Assembly (NCBI GenBank): GCA_902613275.1
Contig: CACMGM010000002.1
Span: 40,709-104,708, forward strand
Origin: an uncultured Alphaproteobacteria bacterium
Lineage (GTDB): Bacteria; Pseudomonadota; Alphaproteobacteria; HIMB59; GCA-002718135
Reading direction: 5' to 3'
Length of the DNA stretch: 64,000 nucleotides
Under the pieces are notes generated by a model. That model ran no database searches. It was not told where the DNA came from and was given only the letters and a program-made list of their open reading frames with translations. Positions 26,890 through 35,680 of the stretch are shown here, piece by piece. The first letter of the stretch is position 1; each line of letters opens with the position of its first letter. The position numbers and the translations under genes were made by a program.

Positions 26890-26998
26890 TTTACCTCCTT
26901 GATATTTTATAAAATCTATCAAATCCAATAATTATTAAAAAATTATTAAATTTAAATTTGTAATAAATATTTAGAAATTTCTGTCTAAATATTTTTAA

Positions 26999-27826
26999 GT
27001 GTTTAAAAATATTTTTTTGGCCTCATATCCTAAATCTGGCAATACATGGATGAGAGCTATAATTGCAAACCTTTATAATTTTGATAAAGAGTTTAATCTA
27101 AAAACCTTAAAGTCAATACCATTATTGTCGATTAAAAAAAACTTTGATGAATTTGAAAATAAAATCTATTCTGATAATAATATTTTGCATTTTGACTGGG
27201 TATCACAAAATATTATTGAGTGCCAAAAAATACTAAATAACAAATCAAATCACTTAAATATATTTAAAACCCATAGTGTCAGACATAAAAAATTTACAAA
27301 CGAAACTGTAAACGCTGGTTTTATTTATATTGTAAGAGATCCAAGAGATATTGTTGTTTCTTTTAAAAATTTTTCTGGAAAAAAATTTGATGAAATAATT
27401 AATGAACTACTTTTTCAAAAAAAATTAATGATAAATACTAATGGTGCTATGGAATTACTTTCAACATGGGATCTTCATGTTCAATCATGGCTAAATTATA
27501 ATACTGTGCCAAGATTAATTATAAAGTATGAAGATTTAAAATCAAATACAAAGGAAATTGTATTAAATATAAAGAAATTTTTAAACAAAATACACAAATT
27601 GAATATAAACTTAAGTGACAATCAAATTGATAAAATAATACAAAATACAAATTTTAATAATCTGAAAAAATTAGAAAACCAAAATGACTTTGATGAGGCT
27701 TCAAATCATTCCAAATTTTTTAGATCAGGGAATTCAAATCAATGGAAAGATGTTTTATCAAAAACACAGCTTCAGCTTATAGAAAATAATTTACAGATGT
27801 TAATGAAGTATTTTAATTATATTTAA
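26999..27826 (+). CDS. Sulfotransferase-domain protein (copy 1)
   Basis: This is a P-loop-like sulfotransferase that would transfer sulfate from PAPS to a hydroxyl or amine acceptor. The 5'-phosphosulfate loop is YPKSGNT (10-16) and the 3'-phosphate-binding strand-helix is IVRDPRDIVVSFKNF (about 113-127). The C-terminal region RSGNSNQWKDVLS matches the family's 'RkGxxGdWkxxlt'. The length of 275 residues is usual, and the start is GTG. The acceptor is unknown; nearby glycosyltransferase and methyltransferase genes suggest a surface glycan. A clear paralogue is at 41625-42515. It lies between the tRNA-Gly repeat and tRNA remnants, in a likely accessory region. Confidence 0.85.
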   Translation: MFKNIFLASYPKSGNTWMRAIIANLYNFDKEFNLKTLKSIPLLSIKKNFDEFENKIYSDNNILHFDWVSQNIIECQKILNNKSNHLNIFKTHSVRHKKFTNETVNAGFIYIVRDPRDIVVSFKNFSGKKFDEIINELLFQKKLMINTNGAMELLSTWDLHVQSWLNYNTVPRLIIKYEDLKSNTKEIVLNIKKFLNKIHKLNINLSDNQIDKIIQNTNFNNLKKLENQNDFDEASNHSKFFRSGNSNQWKDVLSKTQLQLIENNLQMLMKYFNYI

Positions 27827-27848
27827 GAAATAATGGATTGGAAGGTGA

Positions 27849-27885
27849 GTTCAAGACAAGTGCTTTCAACCACCCAGCCGTTTCC
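27849..27885 (-). pseudogene. Probable tRNA-Ser 5'-half remnant
   Basis: Read on the minus strand, the stretch starts GGAAACG and continues GCTGGGTGGTTGAAAGC, the D-arm pattern of bacterial tRNA-Ser. An anticodon 5' stem and a CTTGAA loop (TGA, Ser) follow. The homology stops just after the anticodon, and no variable arm, T arm or acceptor 3' strand follows. Half-tRNAs ending at the anticodon loop are typical leftovers of recombinase-driven insertion. Read by eye only. Confidence 0.45.
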
Positions 27886-27977
27886 TTTTTATGTCCCATA
27901 TCTGTCCCGCTTCATCATTTATTATCTATAAAAAAATGTTATAGTTTATTTAGGAAAAGGCACTTCTCCATGGTAAC

Positions 27978-28030
27978 GAGCAACCCTGTCAAGGTTAAAG
28001 TCGAGGGTTCGAAGCCCTTCTCCCGCTCCG
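27978..28030 (+). pseudogene. Degenerate tRNA 3' half (tRNA-Gly-like, third copy)
   Basis: From about the 3' side of the D arm through the acceptor end, this stretch matches the tRNA-Gly at 24829-24903 closely, with scattered substitutions. The anticodon arm AACC-CTGTCAA-GGTT is intact but its anticodon reads GTC, the T arm is complete, and the acceptor strand ends CTCCCGCTCCG. The 5' acceptor strand and D arm are absent, so it cannot form a tRNA. It looks like an older or foreign attachment-site copy. The rest of the 27827-28054 gap holds only the tRNA-Ser-like remnant and unassigned A+T-rich sequence. Confidence 0.75.
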
Positions 28031-28054
28031 CAATATTATTTCTTGCAGTCTCTT

Positions 28055-28963
28055 CTATTTAAAACTCTTCTTTAAAATATAATTTATTTTATCTCTAAAA
28101 GTATTGTTAAATAACTCAATTGAACAATTTTTAAGAACCTTATCTCTATTTTTCTTTATAAAATTCTTAGTTTGGCATACTTCTAAAATACTATCAAAAT
28201 TAACAAATTTTTTAAAGTCATACAAAACATGTTCAAATTGATTATGGGTTTCAACTGGATACATCCAGTTTTGCATTATTGTTATACCTCCACATGCACC
28301 TATCTCTTGTGCAACCATACCCTGTGTTTCTCTATGTGTAGGAAAAAAAATATGACATTTTCTGTAAAATTTGCTTATCTCTTTATAATCAATAAACTTG
28401 AAGTCACTTTTTTTATCTGCTGGAATTGTAATTTGTTCAGGATTCAGTTCAATACCTTTTGATGAATGAAAATATATATCAATTTTATTCCTATATTTTT
28501 TTAAATTTTCAAAAATATATAATAAAGCATTTATAGAAATCTGCCTTTCATTTTCAGTTTGACTTTTATAATGATCAATAAAAACTGAGATTTTATTTGA
28601 TTGTTCGGGATATAGATAATTTTCATCAATAAATTTTGGTAAATACATATAATGCTCAAATCTAGGTTCTGCCGTAGGTATAAAATAAAAATAATAGTCC
28701 TCATATGTTCTCTGAGCATCTATTCCATCATCGCCTATTTCAATTAATATTTTTGAATATTTCCTTAACCGATTTATTTCTAAGTTTTGTTTAGAAATAA
28801 CCCTAATTCCACAAAGAATTAAAATATCATATTCCTTATCAGGATAATTATTAATTTTTTCGCAATTTAAATTATCATTTTCAGATAATGCATTAAACAT
28901 TACGTCTCTAACACGCTCGTTCCAAGGAGATGGTGAAAATACAGATAGACCAATATTAAACAT
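28055..28963 (-). CDS. Glycosyltransferase-like protein (GT-B, family 1-like)
   Basis: The 302-residue protein has the look of a GT-B glycosyltransferase: an N-terminal Rossmann-like half starting FNIGLSVFSPSPWNERVRD, and a C-terminal half with FYRKCHIFFPTHRETQGMVAQEIGACGG (split: FYRKCHIFFPTHRE and TQGMVAQEIGACGG). The latter matches the 'xadvfvxPSxxEgfgxvxlEAxAcGxPvi' donor-binding motif of GT1/GT4-type enzymes. Donor and acceptor cannot be told. It is the first gene after the tRNA remnants and runs toward them, at the edge of a surface-glycan gene block. Confidence 0.65.
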   Translation of the reverse strand: MFNIGLSVFSPSPWNERVRDVMFNALSENDNLNCEKINNYPDKEYDILILCGIRVISKQNLEINRLRKYSKILIEIGDDGIDAQRTYEDYYFYFIPTAEPRFEHYMYLPKFIDENYLYPEQSNKISVFIDHYKSQTENERQISINALLYIFENLKKYRNKIDIYFHSSKGIELNPEQITIPADKKSDFKFIDYKEISKFYRKCHIFFPTHRETQGMVAQEIGACGGITIMQNWMYPVETHNQFEHVLYDFKKFVNFDSILEVCQTKNFIKKNRDKVLKNCSIELFNNTFRDKINYILKKSFK

Positions 28964-29025
28964 TTTTAAAAACTAATAATAAATTTTTAAATTTTAAACA
29001 CTTTTATTTTAAAATGTAATCATTT

Positions 29026-30783
29026 TTATATAAACATATCAAATTGTTGTGCCCATGTTCTTAACATCCAAGAAACTAGCTTTCTCTTACCAGATAAAGA
29101 CGCTCCAATATTTGAGTCATCTATAAAATTCATGTCATTTATAATATTTTTTATTCCATCTTCTCTATTAATATCATTAATAAATTTATTTTTTAAAGAT
29201 GAATCAGTTTTTAACCAACTCATTATTGGAGCTGACCAACCTGTTTTGGATTTATTTAAAATATATTTCGGAAGTTCATTTTCGTAAGCTTTTTTTATTA
29301 TATATTTAATTTCTTTTGAATCTGATCCAAATTTAAACGAAGAGTTAATATTTAAACAATATTGCATAAAGTTTTTAGAGGAAAATGGAAACCTTCCTTC
29401 CATCGAAAATGCCATTCCAAACCTATCATTTCTTGAAAAAAAATCTTCTGATACTGTTGTTATGGAATCAAGTGCCATTGCAGAATTAGGAATATCTTCT
29501 GGGTTCCATATTTCTTCAGGTAGAGCTTGTATTAAAACTGAATGCAAATCATCAAAATTAAATTTCATATTTAACAAAATAGGCGCTCTGAATTTTTTCA
29601 TCCACATTCTAACAAATTCATTCCAATTTTTAGGCTTATTTTTTAAATGATACATTTTTAAATATTTACTATAACCACCAAAAATTTCATCTCCTATGTC
29701 TCCAGCCATTGTAACTACAGTATTTTTTTTGGCTAAAATACTATTTGTAAAAAAATACATTGGAAGACACCAGTTATACCGTGGTTCTTCAATATATTTT
29801 ATTGAATCATCCCAATTATCAACAAATGTCCTGGGTGTTATTGTTATTTCGTGATGATTTAAATTAATTTCATCAGCAAATCTTTTTGCTACTTTCGCAT
29901 CACTATTGTAATCTTCTGGGTCTCTTACAACTCCGTCCATTAAAGTTGTGAAAGAGTTAAGAGATCCCAATTCGTTTTTTAACCCATATGCAATTGCTGA
30001 GGAGTCAAGACCTCCAGACAAAAACATACCAAAATTTCTTATACCTAGAGTTGAATTACTAATTGCTGTCTTTGAATACTCATTAAATTCATTAACGTAA
30101 AATTTATTTTTTGAATATGGTTTTACAAGATTTCTAAAAGAAAATTTAATTTTTTTTTTATCAAGGCTGTAGACAACCGTTTCACCAGGTAGAATTTTAT
30201 AAATACCATTGAATAAAGTTTGTCTTAAAACATTTGCGCCAAGAAAGCAGGTACATGCTAACCCAAGCCTATCAATTTTTCTAGAATTAGGTAAAATATC
30301 AAGTAAGCCTTTTATTTCAGATGAAAAGACTATACCACTTTTAACCTCTGAAAAATACAATGGTTTGATGCCTACATGATCTCTTGACAAGATTATTTCA
30401 TTTCTTTCTTTATTAAAAAAAACAAAAGCATGCATTGAGTCAAGCAAATTACATACAACTTCTTCGTAACTAAAGTTATCCAAAAGCCACCCAAGCAACT
30501 CAGTATCGCATGAAGTTCTAGGAAGATATTGATTTTTAAATTTATTTATAAGATCATTATAATTAAAAATCTCTCCATTATAGGTTAAAACATTTTTTTT
30601 ATTAGTAATATATGGCTGTGCACCATCTTCAGGCTTTGATGTAATTGATAGAAGGTTATGACCTAGGGTAAGATTATTGTTTGACCAAACTGAACTTCCA
30701 TCAGGTCCTCGATGTGAACATTTTGAAATTATATTTTCTATTAGCTTAGTGTTTTTTTCTGTTATTCCAAATATTCCACACAT
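29026..30783 (-). CDS. asnB: Asparagine synthetase (glutamine-hydrolysing), AsnB type
   Basis: The protein has 585 residues in two domains. The N-terminal Ntn glutaminase opens MCGIFGI with catalytic Cys2, followed by HRGPDG (24-29) and TYNGEIFNY (67-75). The C-terminal ATP-pyrophosphatase has SGGLDSS (256-262), where the substrate acid is adenylated before ammonia attack. AsnB-type enzymes in polysaccharide clusters often amidate sugar acids or other carboxylates instead of aspartate. The location among glycosyltransferase and methyltransferase genes makes that plausible, but sequence alone does not decide. It lies 29 bp downstream of a methyltransferase gene on the same strand. Confidence 0.9.
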   Translation of the reverse strand: MCGIFGITEKNTKLIENIISKCSHRGPDGSSVWSNNNLTLGHNLLSITSKPEDGAQPYITNKKNVLTYNGEIFNYNDLINKFKNQYLPRTSCDTELLGWLLDNFSYEEVVCNLLDSMHAFVFFNKERNEIILSRDHVGIKPLYFSEVKSGIVFSSEIKGLLDILPNSRKIDRLGLACTCFLGANVLRQTLFNGIYKILPGETVVYSLDKKKIKFSFRNLVKPYSKNKFYVNEFNEYSKTAISNSTLGIRNFGMFLSGGLDSSAIAYGLKNELGSLNSFTTLMDGVVRDPEDYNSDAKVAKRFADEINLNHHEITITPRTFVDNWDDSIKYIEEPRYNWCLPMYFFTNSILAKKNTVVTMAGDIGDEIFGGYSKYLKMYHLKNKPKNWNEFVRMWMKKFRAPILLNMKFNFDDLHSVLIQALPEEIWNPEDIPNSAMALDSITTVSEDFFSRNDRFGMAFSMEGRFPFSSKNFMQYCLNINSSFKFGSDSKEIKYIIKKAYENELPKYILNKSKTGWSAPIMSWLKTDSSLKNKFINDINREDGIKNIINDMNFIDDSNIGASLSGKRKLVSWMLRTWAQQFDMFI

Positions 30784-30812
30784 TTGATTTTAATTTAAGT
30801 AAAATATCATCA

Positions 30813-31388
30813 TTAATTATTATAGTAAATGTGTTGCTCAATCTTTGGATACTTATCTTTAAACTCTACAAAAATTTTCTCCCACTCATTTTCTGTTTTT
30901 AAACACAAATGAATATTTTTACCATCATCAAAATATTTTGAAGCTGGAATTGTTGCAATTACAAAAAATACAAATTTATTTGAAAGTTTAAATAATTTAT
31001 CTATAAAATTAATTACATCAGTTTTAGGAATGTGTTCAATAACATCAGTACAAACTAAACCATCATATTTTTTATCAGGATATAAAGAAAATTCTTTTAC
31101 TCCTGGGTCATATAAAAATATATTTTGGATTTGCCAAAAATCTGATAGATTTTTAAAATCTTCATCCCCTATTTTAAACTTATTTTTATACAAAAATGCT
31201 TTGCCACAACCAAAATCAATTAATGAATTAGATTTGGTAATTTTAATTATATCTTTTATATTAACAATCCATTTAGTTAGAGAATATCCTAGAAAAGTGC
31301 TAATTCCAGGCTGGTTTTTTATACCATTCGTGTGAAACAATTTATACTTCTCAATAATTTGATAATAATAATCAGAATAATTATTCAT
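30813..31388 (-). CDS. SAM-dependent methyltransferase (class I), copy 1
   Basis: The 191-residue protein has a class I methyltransferase core: motif I SLIDFGCGKAFLYKNKF (about 56-72), a second strand ending IFLYDPGVKEFS, and motif IV-like VCTDVIEHIPKTDV (about 113-126). It is closely similar in layout to the product of 60712-61371: both share 'DxGCGKxxxYKN', 'LSxFW', 'LYDP' and 'DVxEHIP', so the two are paralogues. The substrate is unknown. Its neighbours are asnB (29 bp downstream) and a divergent methyltransferase-like gene. Confidence 0.82.
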   Translation of the reverse strand: MNNYSDYYYQIIEKYKLFHTNGIKNQPGISTFLGYSLTKWIVNIKDIIKITKSNSLIDFGCGKAFLYKNKFKIGDEDFKNLSDFWQIQNIFLYDPGVKEFSLYPDKKYDGLVCTDVIEHIPKTDVINFIDKLFKLSNKFVFFVIATIPASKYFDDGKNIHLCLKTENEWEKIFVEFKDKYPKIEQHIYYNN

Positions 31389-31462
31389 GCCTACTTACTT
31401 TAATATATAAATATAAGTATAGATATAAATGTAATTAATAAATATTACAAAGTTATTATATT

Positions 31463-32308
31463 ATGACATTTAATCCCATAGCTGCCATTAATGTTCTTGA
31501 GTGTAAAAACATTATTTCAAACAAAAATCCTGAAGCAATAGATTTAGGTTCTCAGACCGCTTCTATTAACGGTGCTTTTTTGGAAAATTTAATAAACCAA
31601 AATAAATCATTAAAAAGTTTACAAAAATCAAATCTAGTAGATTTATCAAAAAAAAATAGTTTTAATACAAAAGATTATTTTAGCTCTATTGGTTTCAAAG
31701 ATTATAAATCAATTGATATAAACGGAGCTTATGAAAGTTTTCAATTTGATCTAAATAAAAATATTTTAGAAACTTATAATTTTGATAAAAAATATGATCT
31801 AGTTATAAATAATGGTACCGGCGAACATGTATTCAATCAGTATACACTATTTTTAAATTTTCATAATTTAACTAAAGTTGATGGAATTATGTTAAACATA
31901 CTTCCTTTTATAGACTGGATTAATCATGGATTTTATAATTTTAATCCTATATTTTTTGCTGATTTAGCCGCATCAAATAATTATAAAATTATAAAAATAT
32001 CATTGGCAAACAGAGACGGGGCTGAACTTAAGTTAGATGGTAGTGACTTTTCTATACTGTTTGAACAAATTAAACCTCATAAAAATGATTCTAAGTTTAA
32101 TAAAATGATTGAAATTGCAAAAGATAAAATTGGTAAAAATATTCTTCTGGTAGTTGTTTCAAAAAAACAAAAAGGAAATAATTTTAAAATCCCACTACAA
32201 GGCAAATATTTAAATGATGTTTCAAATTTTAAAACAGACTATAATTTGCAGGATAAAGGTAGTGCAAATGCCGATAATCAGATTTCTGACAATACAAAAA
32301 GAAAGTGA
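31463..32308 (+). CDS. SAM-dependent methyltransferase-like protein
   Basis: The 281 residues show the pattern of a Rossmann methyltransferase: AIDLGSQTASIN (about 25-36) in the position of motif I, a second strand KSIDINGAYESFQFD ending in an acidic residue, and YDLVINNGTGEHVFNQY (about 111-127) resembling the 'fDlvxxxxxxEHlxd' strand-loop. The glycine motif is degenerate (GSQ for GxGxG), so activity is uncertain. The C-terminus is a polar, probably disordered tail. It diverges from the methyltransferase gene at 30813-31388 and ends 5 bp before the convergent oxygenase gene. Confidence 0.6.
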   Translation: MTFNPIAAINVLECKNIISNKNPEAIDLGSQTASINGAFLENLINQNKSLKSLQKSNLVDLSKKNSFNTKDYFSSIGFKDYKSIDINGAYESFQFDLNKNILETYNFDKKYDLVINNGTGEHVFNQYTLFLNFHNLTKVDGIMLNILPFIDWINHGFYNFNPIFFADLAASNNYKIIKISLANRDGAELKLDGSDFSILFEQIKPHKNDSKFNKMIEIAKDKIGKNILLVVVSKKQKGNNFKIPLQGKYLNDVSNFKTDYNLQDKGSANADNQISDNTKRK

Positions 32309-32313
32309 TAAAA

Positions 32314-33075
32314 TTATTTTTCAAGAAAATTTCTATAATTGAATAACTCAAAATTAAATTCACCAATTATATTCATATATTTTCTATAGAAGTTGGTTTT
32401 ACTTCTTTTGGTTACACCATGAATAGAGTATGGTGAGTTTAAAAACATTACCAATCTATTTTGTTTGTATTCAATCTCTTCAATTAAGTTAACTTTTTCT
32501 TCTCTTACTCTTGATTTTCCATAAAAACTTGGCTTGTCTTTAAAATCATAAGTTGTTAGATTGCCACCCTCAGAATCATCGTCTTCATCTTTCATATATA
32601 AAAGTGCAGCATAAAACTCCACAGGATTATCTAAGTGTGGTTCTATCACTTTTGTTTCTCCACTAGTTGGAGTATTAATAACAAACTGACAATCAAGGTT
32701 GAAATGATTCCTGTTTTCAAACCTTACTCCAATGTTATCTTTATTAAACAATTTATCTTTTTCTACATTATAAATTTTCTTTATTGATTTTTCAAAAATA
32801 GTATAAAATTCTTCTAAAAATTCATAACTGGTATGATACTTAATAAATTCAATCCAATCTTTTGTTATTTCATTATCTTTCAGCGAATTAAAAGCATTAT
32901 ATCTGTATGCAAAATTTTCTTTATATTCCTCATCGCCTATAATTTTTTTATAATTAGGAAAATCATCATTCAATTTTTTATACAGATCAGAAGGTAAAGC
33001 ATCATCAATTATTAAATAAGGAAATTTATCAAATTTAAATTTAATATTCTGCTTATTTTGTAAAACGCTATACAT
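32314..33075 (-). CDS. 2-oxoglutarate/Fe(II)-dependent oxygenase-like protein (1)
   Basis: The 253-residue protein fits the double-stranded beta-helix oxygenases (prolyl 4-hydroxylase-like). The likely iron triad is His147-x-Asp149 (EPHLDNP) and His219 (SIHGVTKR), with Arg224 or Arg230 placed to hold 2-oxoglutarate. GGNLTTYDF matches the family's 'GGxlxly' strand. The opening KFPYLIIDDALPSDLYKKL is typical of oxygenases encoded in marine bacterial and phage surface-modification regions. The substrate is unknown; hydroxylation of a glycan, lipid or glycoprotein side chain is inferred from the neighbours. Confidence 0.78.
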   Translation of the reverse strand: MYSVLQNKQNIKFKFDKFPYLIIDDALPSDLYKKLNDDFPNYKKIIGDEEYKENFAYRYNAFNSLKDNEITKDWIEFIKYHTSYEFLEEFYTIFEKSIKKIYNVEKDKLFNKDNIGVRFENRNHFNLDCQFVINTPTSGETKVIEPHLDNPVEFYAALLYMKDEDDDSEGGNLTTYDFKDKPSFYGKSRVREEKVNLIEEIEYKQNRLVMFLNSPYSIHGVTKRSKTNFYRKYMNIIGEFNFELFNYRNFLEK

Positions 33076-33154
33076 AAATATCTGTTAAGTATTTAACTAA
33101 TTATCAGAAATGAATATATTTATAAAGTAACTATTTAGTTTATAATATTAATTA

Positions 33155-33916
33155 ATGGAAAAGCCTATTGTAATCTATACAGATCACATAATTAATAGAA
33201 CCTTGTGCTATAATTTTTCAAAGGGGTCTGGCTCACTTCTATGTCATGTTAATAATTTTAGAGATTATGATAAAACAATTGCAACTTATGGTGTTTTAAG
33301 AGGGACTCTTGAAAAAATAAATAAAGTTAAAAATTATTACTATATGGATCATGGTTATTTCAACCAATCAAAAAGGTCATTTGTAAATAACAGAACAAGT
33401 GTAATCAATTTAGAAGGTTATTTTAGAATTGTTTATAATAATTTTATACATAATGGAAAAGGCAATCTTCCAAACGATAGATTAAAGAAACTAAAACTTA
33501 AGATAATTGATCAAAAAAAAACTGGAGATTATATAATTCTTTCTGAACCATCAGAAGCTATGAAAAAAGTTTATGATGTTCCCGAATGGACTCAGGATAC
33601 AATTAAATTAATTAAAAAATATTCTGATAGAAAGCTTATTTTGCACAATAAGTTTTCTAAAGAGCCTCTTAAATTATTATTAAAAAAAGCTTGGGCTTTT
33701 GTTAGTTTACAATCAACTGCTGGCTTTATGGCAATGTTAAATGGAACTCCTTCATATTTTACAGACAGCACTTTGAGGCATATTGGTAAAATTGAAAATA
33801 TTGAAAATCCAATAATAGATTATAAAATTTTTAATAATCTAGCATATGGCCAGTGGACACTTAAAGAAATTGAGTCTGGAGAAGCATGGCAATATATTTC
33901 AAAAAATACTTCTTAA
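33155..33916 (+). CDS. Capsule/glycan-processing-like protein (GT-B C-terminal-like)
   Basis: No family can be named with certainty. In this 253-residue protein, the C-terminal half reads like the nucleotide-sugar half of capsule-related GT-B transferases: KAWAFVSLQSTAGFMAMLNGTPSYF (split: KAWAFVSLQSTAGF and MAMLNGTPSYF) resembles 'xxxvvxxxStagxeAlxxGkPv'. The N-terminal half has an alpha/beta start (KPIVIYTDHIINRTL) and NYYYMDHGYF, also seen in such proteins. There is no signal peptide or membrane segment. It lies between two oxygenase genes in the surface-modification block. Moderate doubt remains. Confidence 0.5.
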   Translation: MEKPIVIYTDHIINRTLCYNFSKGSGSLLCHVNNFRDYDKTIATYGVLRGTLEKINKVKNYYYMDHGYFNQSKRSFVNNRTSVINLEGYFRIVYNNFIHNGKGNLPNDRLKKLKLKIIDQKKTGDYIILSEPSEAMKKVYDVPEWTQDTIKLIKKYSDRKLILHNKFSKEPLKLLLKKAWAFVSLQSTAGFMAMLNGTPSYFTDSTLRHIGKIENIENPIIDYKIFNNLAYGQWTLKEIESGEAWQYISKNTS

Positions 33917-33923
33917 AATATTT

Positions 33924-34526
33924 TTAACTTCCAAGCATATTAATTATAAGATTAAAACTTATAACTATTCTTTCATCATTAGATAAATTTTCATTAACTG
34001 AGTGATCGACATAGCTTGGGAATAATATTAAAACCCCTTCTTTTGGGTTGATTCCATTTACTTGAGCATTAAGCAAATTGGGTCCTAATGCAGTAGGGTA
34101 AGAATATACCGGAGCAGGTCTTGGATCATAAAATACAATATCCCCACAATTTCTAGGAGCGCGTACATAATATGCCCCACTTATAGTACTATTTCCATGC
34201 TGGTGTCTTGAATTAGTTGAGCCACCAGTATTAATTATAGACCACATGTTGCTAATTTTGACAGATTGCTTTTCCCTATCCCAATTCATATCTATCATTA
34301 CTTTTTCAATATAAGGTGAAATGAAATTTATAAAATTTTTTGGCTCTTTTTCTTGTAAATCGAAGTCTTTTGAGTGCCAACCTTTAATATTACTTTTATT
34401 AATTCCTTTATCGTCTTTAATTTGATTTGACTTTATAAAATTATACATTTCCTCATTTAGTTTTTCATAATTTTTTAATTGTAAAGTCCATACAGGGGTT
34501 GGGAAAAGGAGGTTTGGCTTGTTCAT
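33924..34526 (-). CDS. 2-oxoglutarate/Fe(II)-dependent oxygenase-like protein (2), TIGR02466 type
   Basis: The 200-residue protein matches the small oxygenases common in marine bacteria and cyanophages (TIGR02466 / PF13759, by recollection). It opens LLFPTPVW and has the metal site SRHQHGNSTISGAYY with His108 and His110. GDIVFYDPRP and the distal FPSYVDHSVNEN (His175) with Arg186 follow. These phage-associated proteins are of unknown substrate. It is the right-hand gene of the accessory block; beyond it, core genes resume with the split purH. Confidence 0.82.
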   Translation of the reverse strand: MNKPNLLFPTPVWTLQLKNYEKLNEEMYNFIKSNQIKDDKGINKSNIKGWHSKDFDLQEKEPKNFINFISPYIEKVMIDMNWDREKQSVKISNMWSIINTGGSTNSRHQHGNSTISGAYYVRAPRNCGDIVFYDPRPAPVYSYPTALGPNLLNAQVNGINPKEGVLILFPSYVDHSVNENLSNDERIVISFNLIINMLGS

Positions 34527-34601
34527 ATTTATATATTTATATCAAAATATATTATGAGTAAACAAAACTAAATTAATTAACAAATTTGTAATTTTTATAA
34601 G

Positions 34602-34754
34602 CTAATTTTTTAAACTAAAATACTTTTTTATTAACTTAATAGTCTTTACAATTCTGTCATTGTGTTGTTGAAAGTTTTTTCTACCTGAAGTGATCTTGGG
34701 ATGTCTGTCTATTAAAATTTTTAAATATTTTGGAATTTTATTTTTTCTAATCAA
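34602..34754 (-). CDS. Possible small basic protein downstream of purH
   Basis: A 50-codon frame begins with a TTG that overlaps the stop of the AICAR transformylase gene (TTGA) and ends at TAG (34602-34604). It encodes a strongly basic peptide with segments such as IPKYLKILIDRHPKITSGRK and NFQQHNDRIVKTIKLIKKYF (adjacent), which reads like real protein rather than noise. I do not recognise it. Translational coupling would explain the absence of a ribosome binding site. It could equally be a chance frame. Confidence 0.35.
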   Translation of the reverse strand: MIRKNKIPKYLKILIDRHPKITSGRKNFQQHNDRIVKTIKLIKKYFSLKN

Positions 34755-35680
34755 TGTTTGAAAAGCCTATTTTTAGTATAATACAATGAAATTTTATTTC
34801 TAATTGAAAAAGAAGTAATCTTTTTATCATTTATAGAGCCACTTGGCTGAGCTATAACACTACATCCATTTTTATTAAGTAAACTTATGCTATCTGTAAA
34901 AGGAAAAAATCCATCTGAAGCACAAACAAAAAATTTATTTTTAAAATATCTTTTCATATTTTTTAATGCAAAATTTAGTGCATCTACCCTATTAGTTTGT
35001 CCATGACCTAATCCTAGGGTCTGTTTATTGCTTGAAAGAACAATGGCGTTTGATTTTAAATGTTTCGCAACTTTAAGAGAAAAAATTAAATCATCAATTG
35101 ACCTTGTCGAACCTTTTTTCTTTGAAACCAATTTAAGAAATTTTTTATTTATTTTAGTTAGATCTTTTGTTTGATAGAGATCACCAAAAAGAGTGGATTT
35201 GTATTCCATGATTTGTTTTTTTAAATTAGGTATTTTTAATAAAATTAAATTTTTTCTTTGTTTTAATATCCTTATTGCTAATTCATCATAGTGTGGAGCA
35301 ACGACCATTTCAAAAAAATTTTGAATTATTCTATTTGCAAGTTCTGAATTTATCCTTCTATTTAAAAAAATTATTCCTCCAAAAGCACTTTTAGGGTCAC
35401 TATTATATGACTTAGTAAAGGCTATATTAATCTTTTTTGCTGAAGCTACACCACATGGATTAGTGTGTTTTACAATTATTGATGTAGGTTCATTAAATTC
35501 TCCTAAACATTTTAAACCACTATCAAGATCAATCAAATTATTATAACTTATTTTCTTGCCATTAATCTGATAGTTAAAAATTGAATTTTTAGAGTAATTG
35601 ATTAAGTAAGCACTTTGGCTAGGATTCTCTCCATATCTTAATATATCTTTTAAATTTTTACTTACAGTTTTAGTTTTCAT
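34751..35680 (-). CDS. purH: AICAR transformylase half of split PurH
   Basis: This 309-residue frame is the C-terminal domain of PurH, which formylates AICAR to FAICAR with 10-formyltetrahydrofolate. It opens with the domain start ILRYGENPSQSAYL, keeps the catalytic IIVKHTNPCGVA (Lys-His pair), DPKSAFGGI and the C-terminal segment ending RLFKH, where full PurH ends 'xRHFxH'. It is shorter than usual because several loops are reduced. It starts at an ATG inside the last codons of the IMP cyclohydrolase frame (11 bp overlap, different frame). Deleting one A from the local AAAA run would fuse both frames, so a natural split and an assembly error both remain possible. Confidence 0.88.
   Translation of the reverse strand: MKTKTVSKNLKDILRYGENPSQSAYLINYSKNSIFNYQINGKKISYNNLIDLDSGLKCLGEFNEPTSIIVKHTNPCGVASAKKINIAFTKSYNSDPKSAFGGIIFLNRRINSELANRIIQNFFEMVVAPHYDELAIRILKQRKNLILLKIPNLKKQIMEYKSTLFGDLYQTKDLTKINKKFLKLVSKKKGSTRSIDDLIFSLKVAKHLKSNAIVLSSNKQTLGLGHGQTNRVDALNFALKNMKRYFKNKFFVCASDGFFPFTDSISLLNKNGCSVIAQPSGSINDKKITSFSIRNKISLYYTKNRLFKH

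Noticed and set aside
27881..27915. On the minus strand, codons reading GTDMGHKK beside the tRNA-Ser-like half, possibly an integrase remnant
   Set aside because: Too short, and it includes no catalytic motif; I cannot support an integrase gene.
27838..28062. A 74-codon plus-strand frame across the tRNA remnants
   Set aside because: It is composed of tRNA-like and intergenic sequence, has no family resemblance, and overlaps the 3' end of the convergent glycosyltransferase gene.
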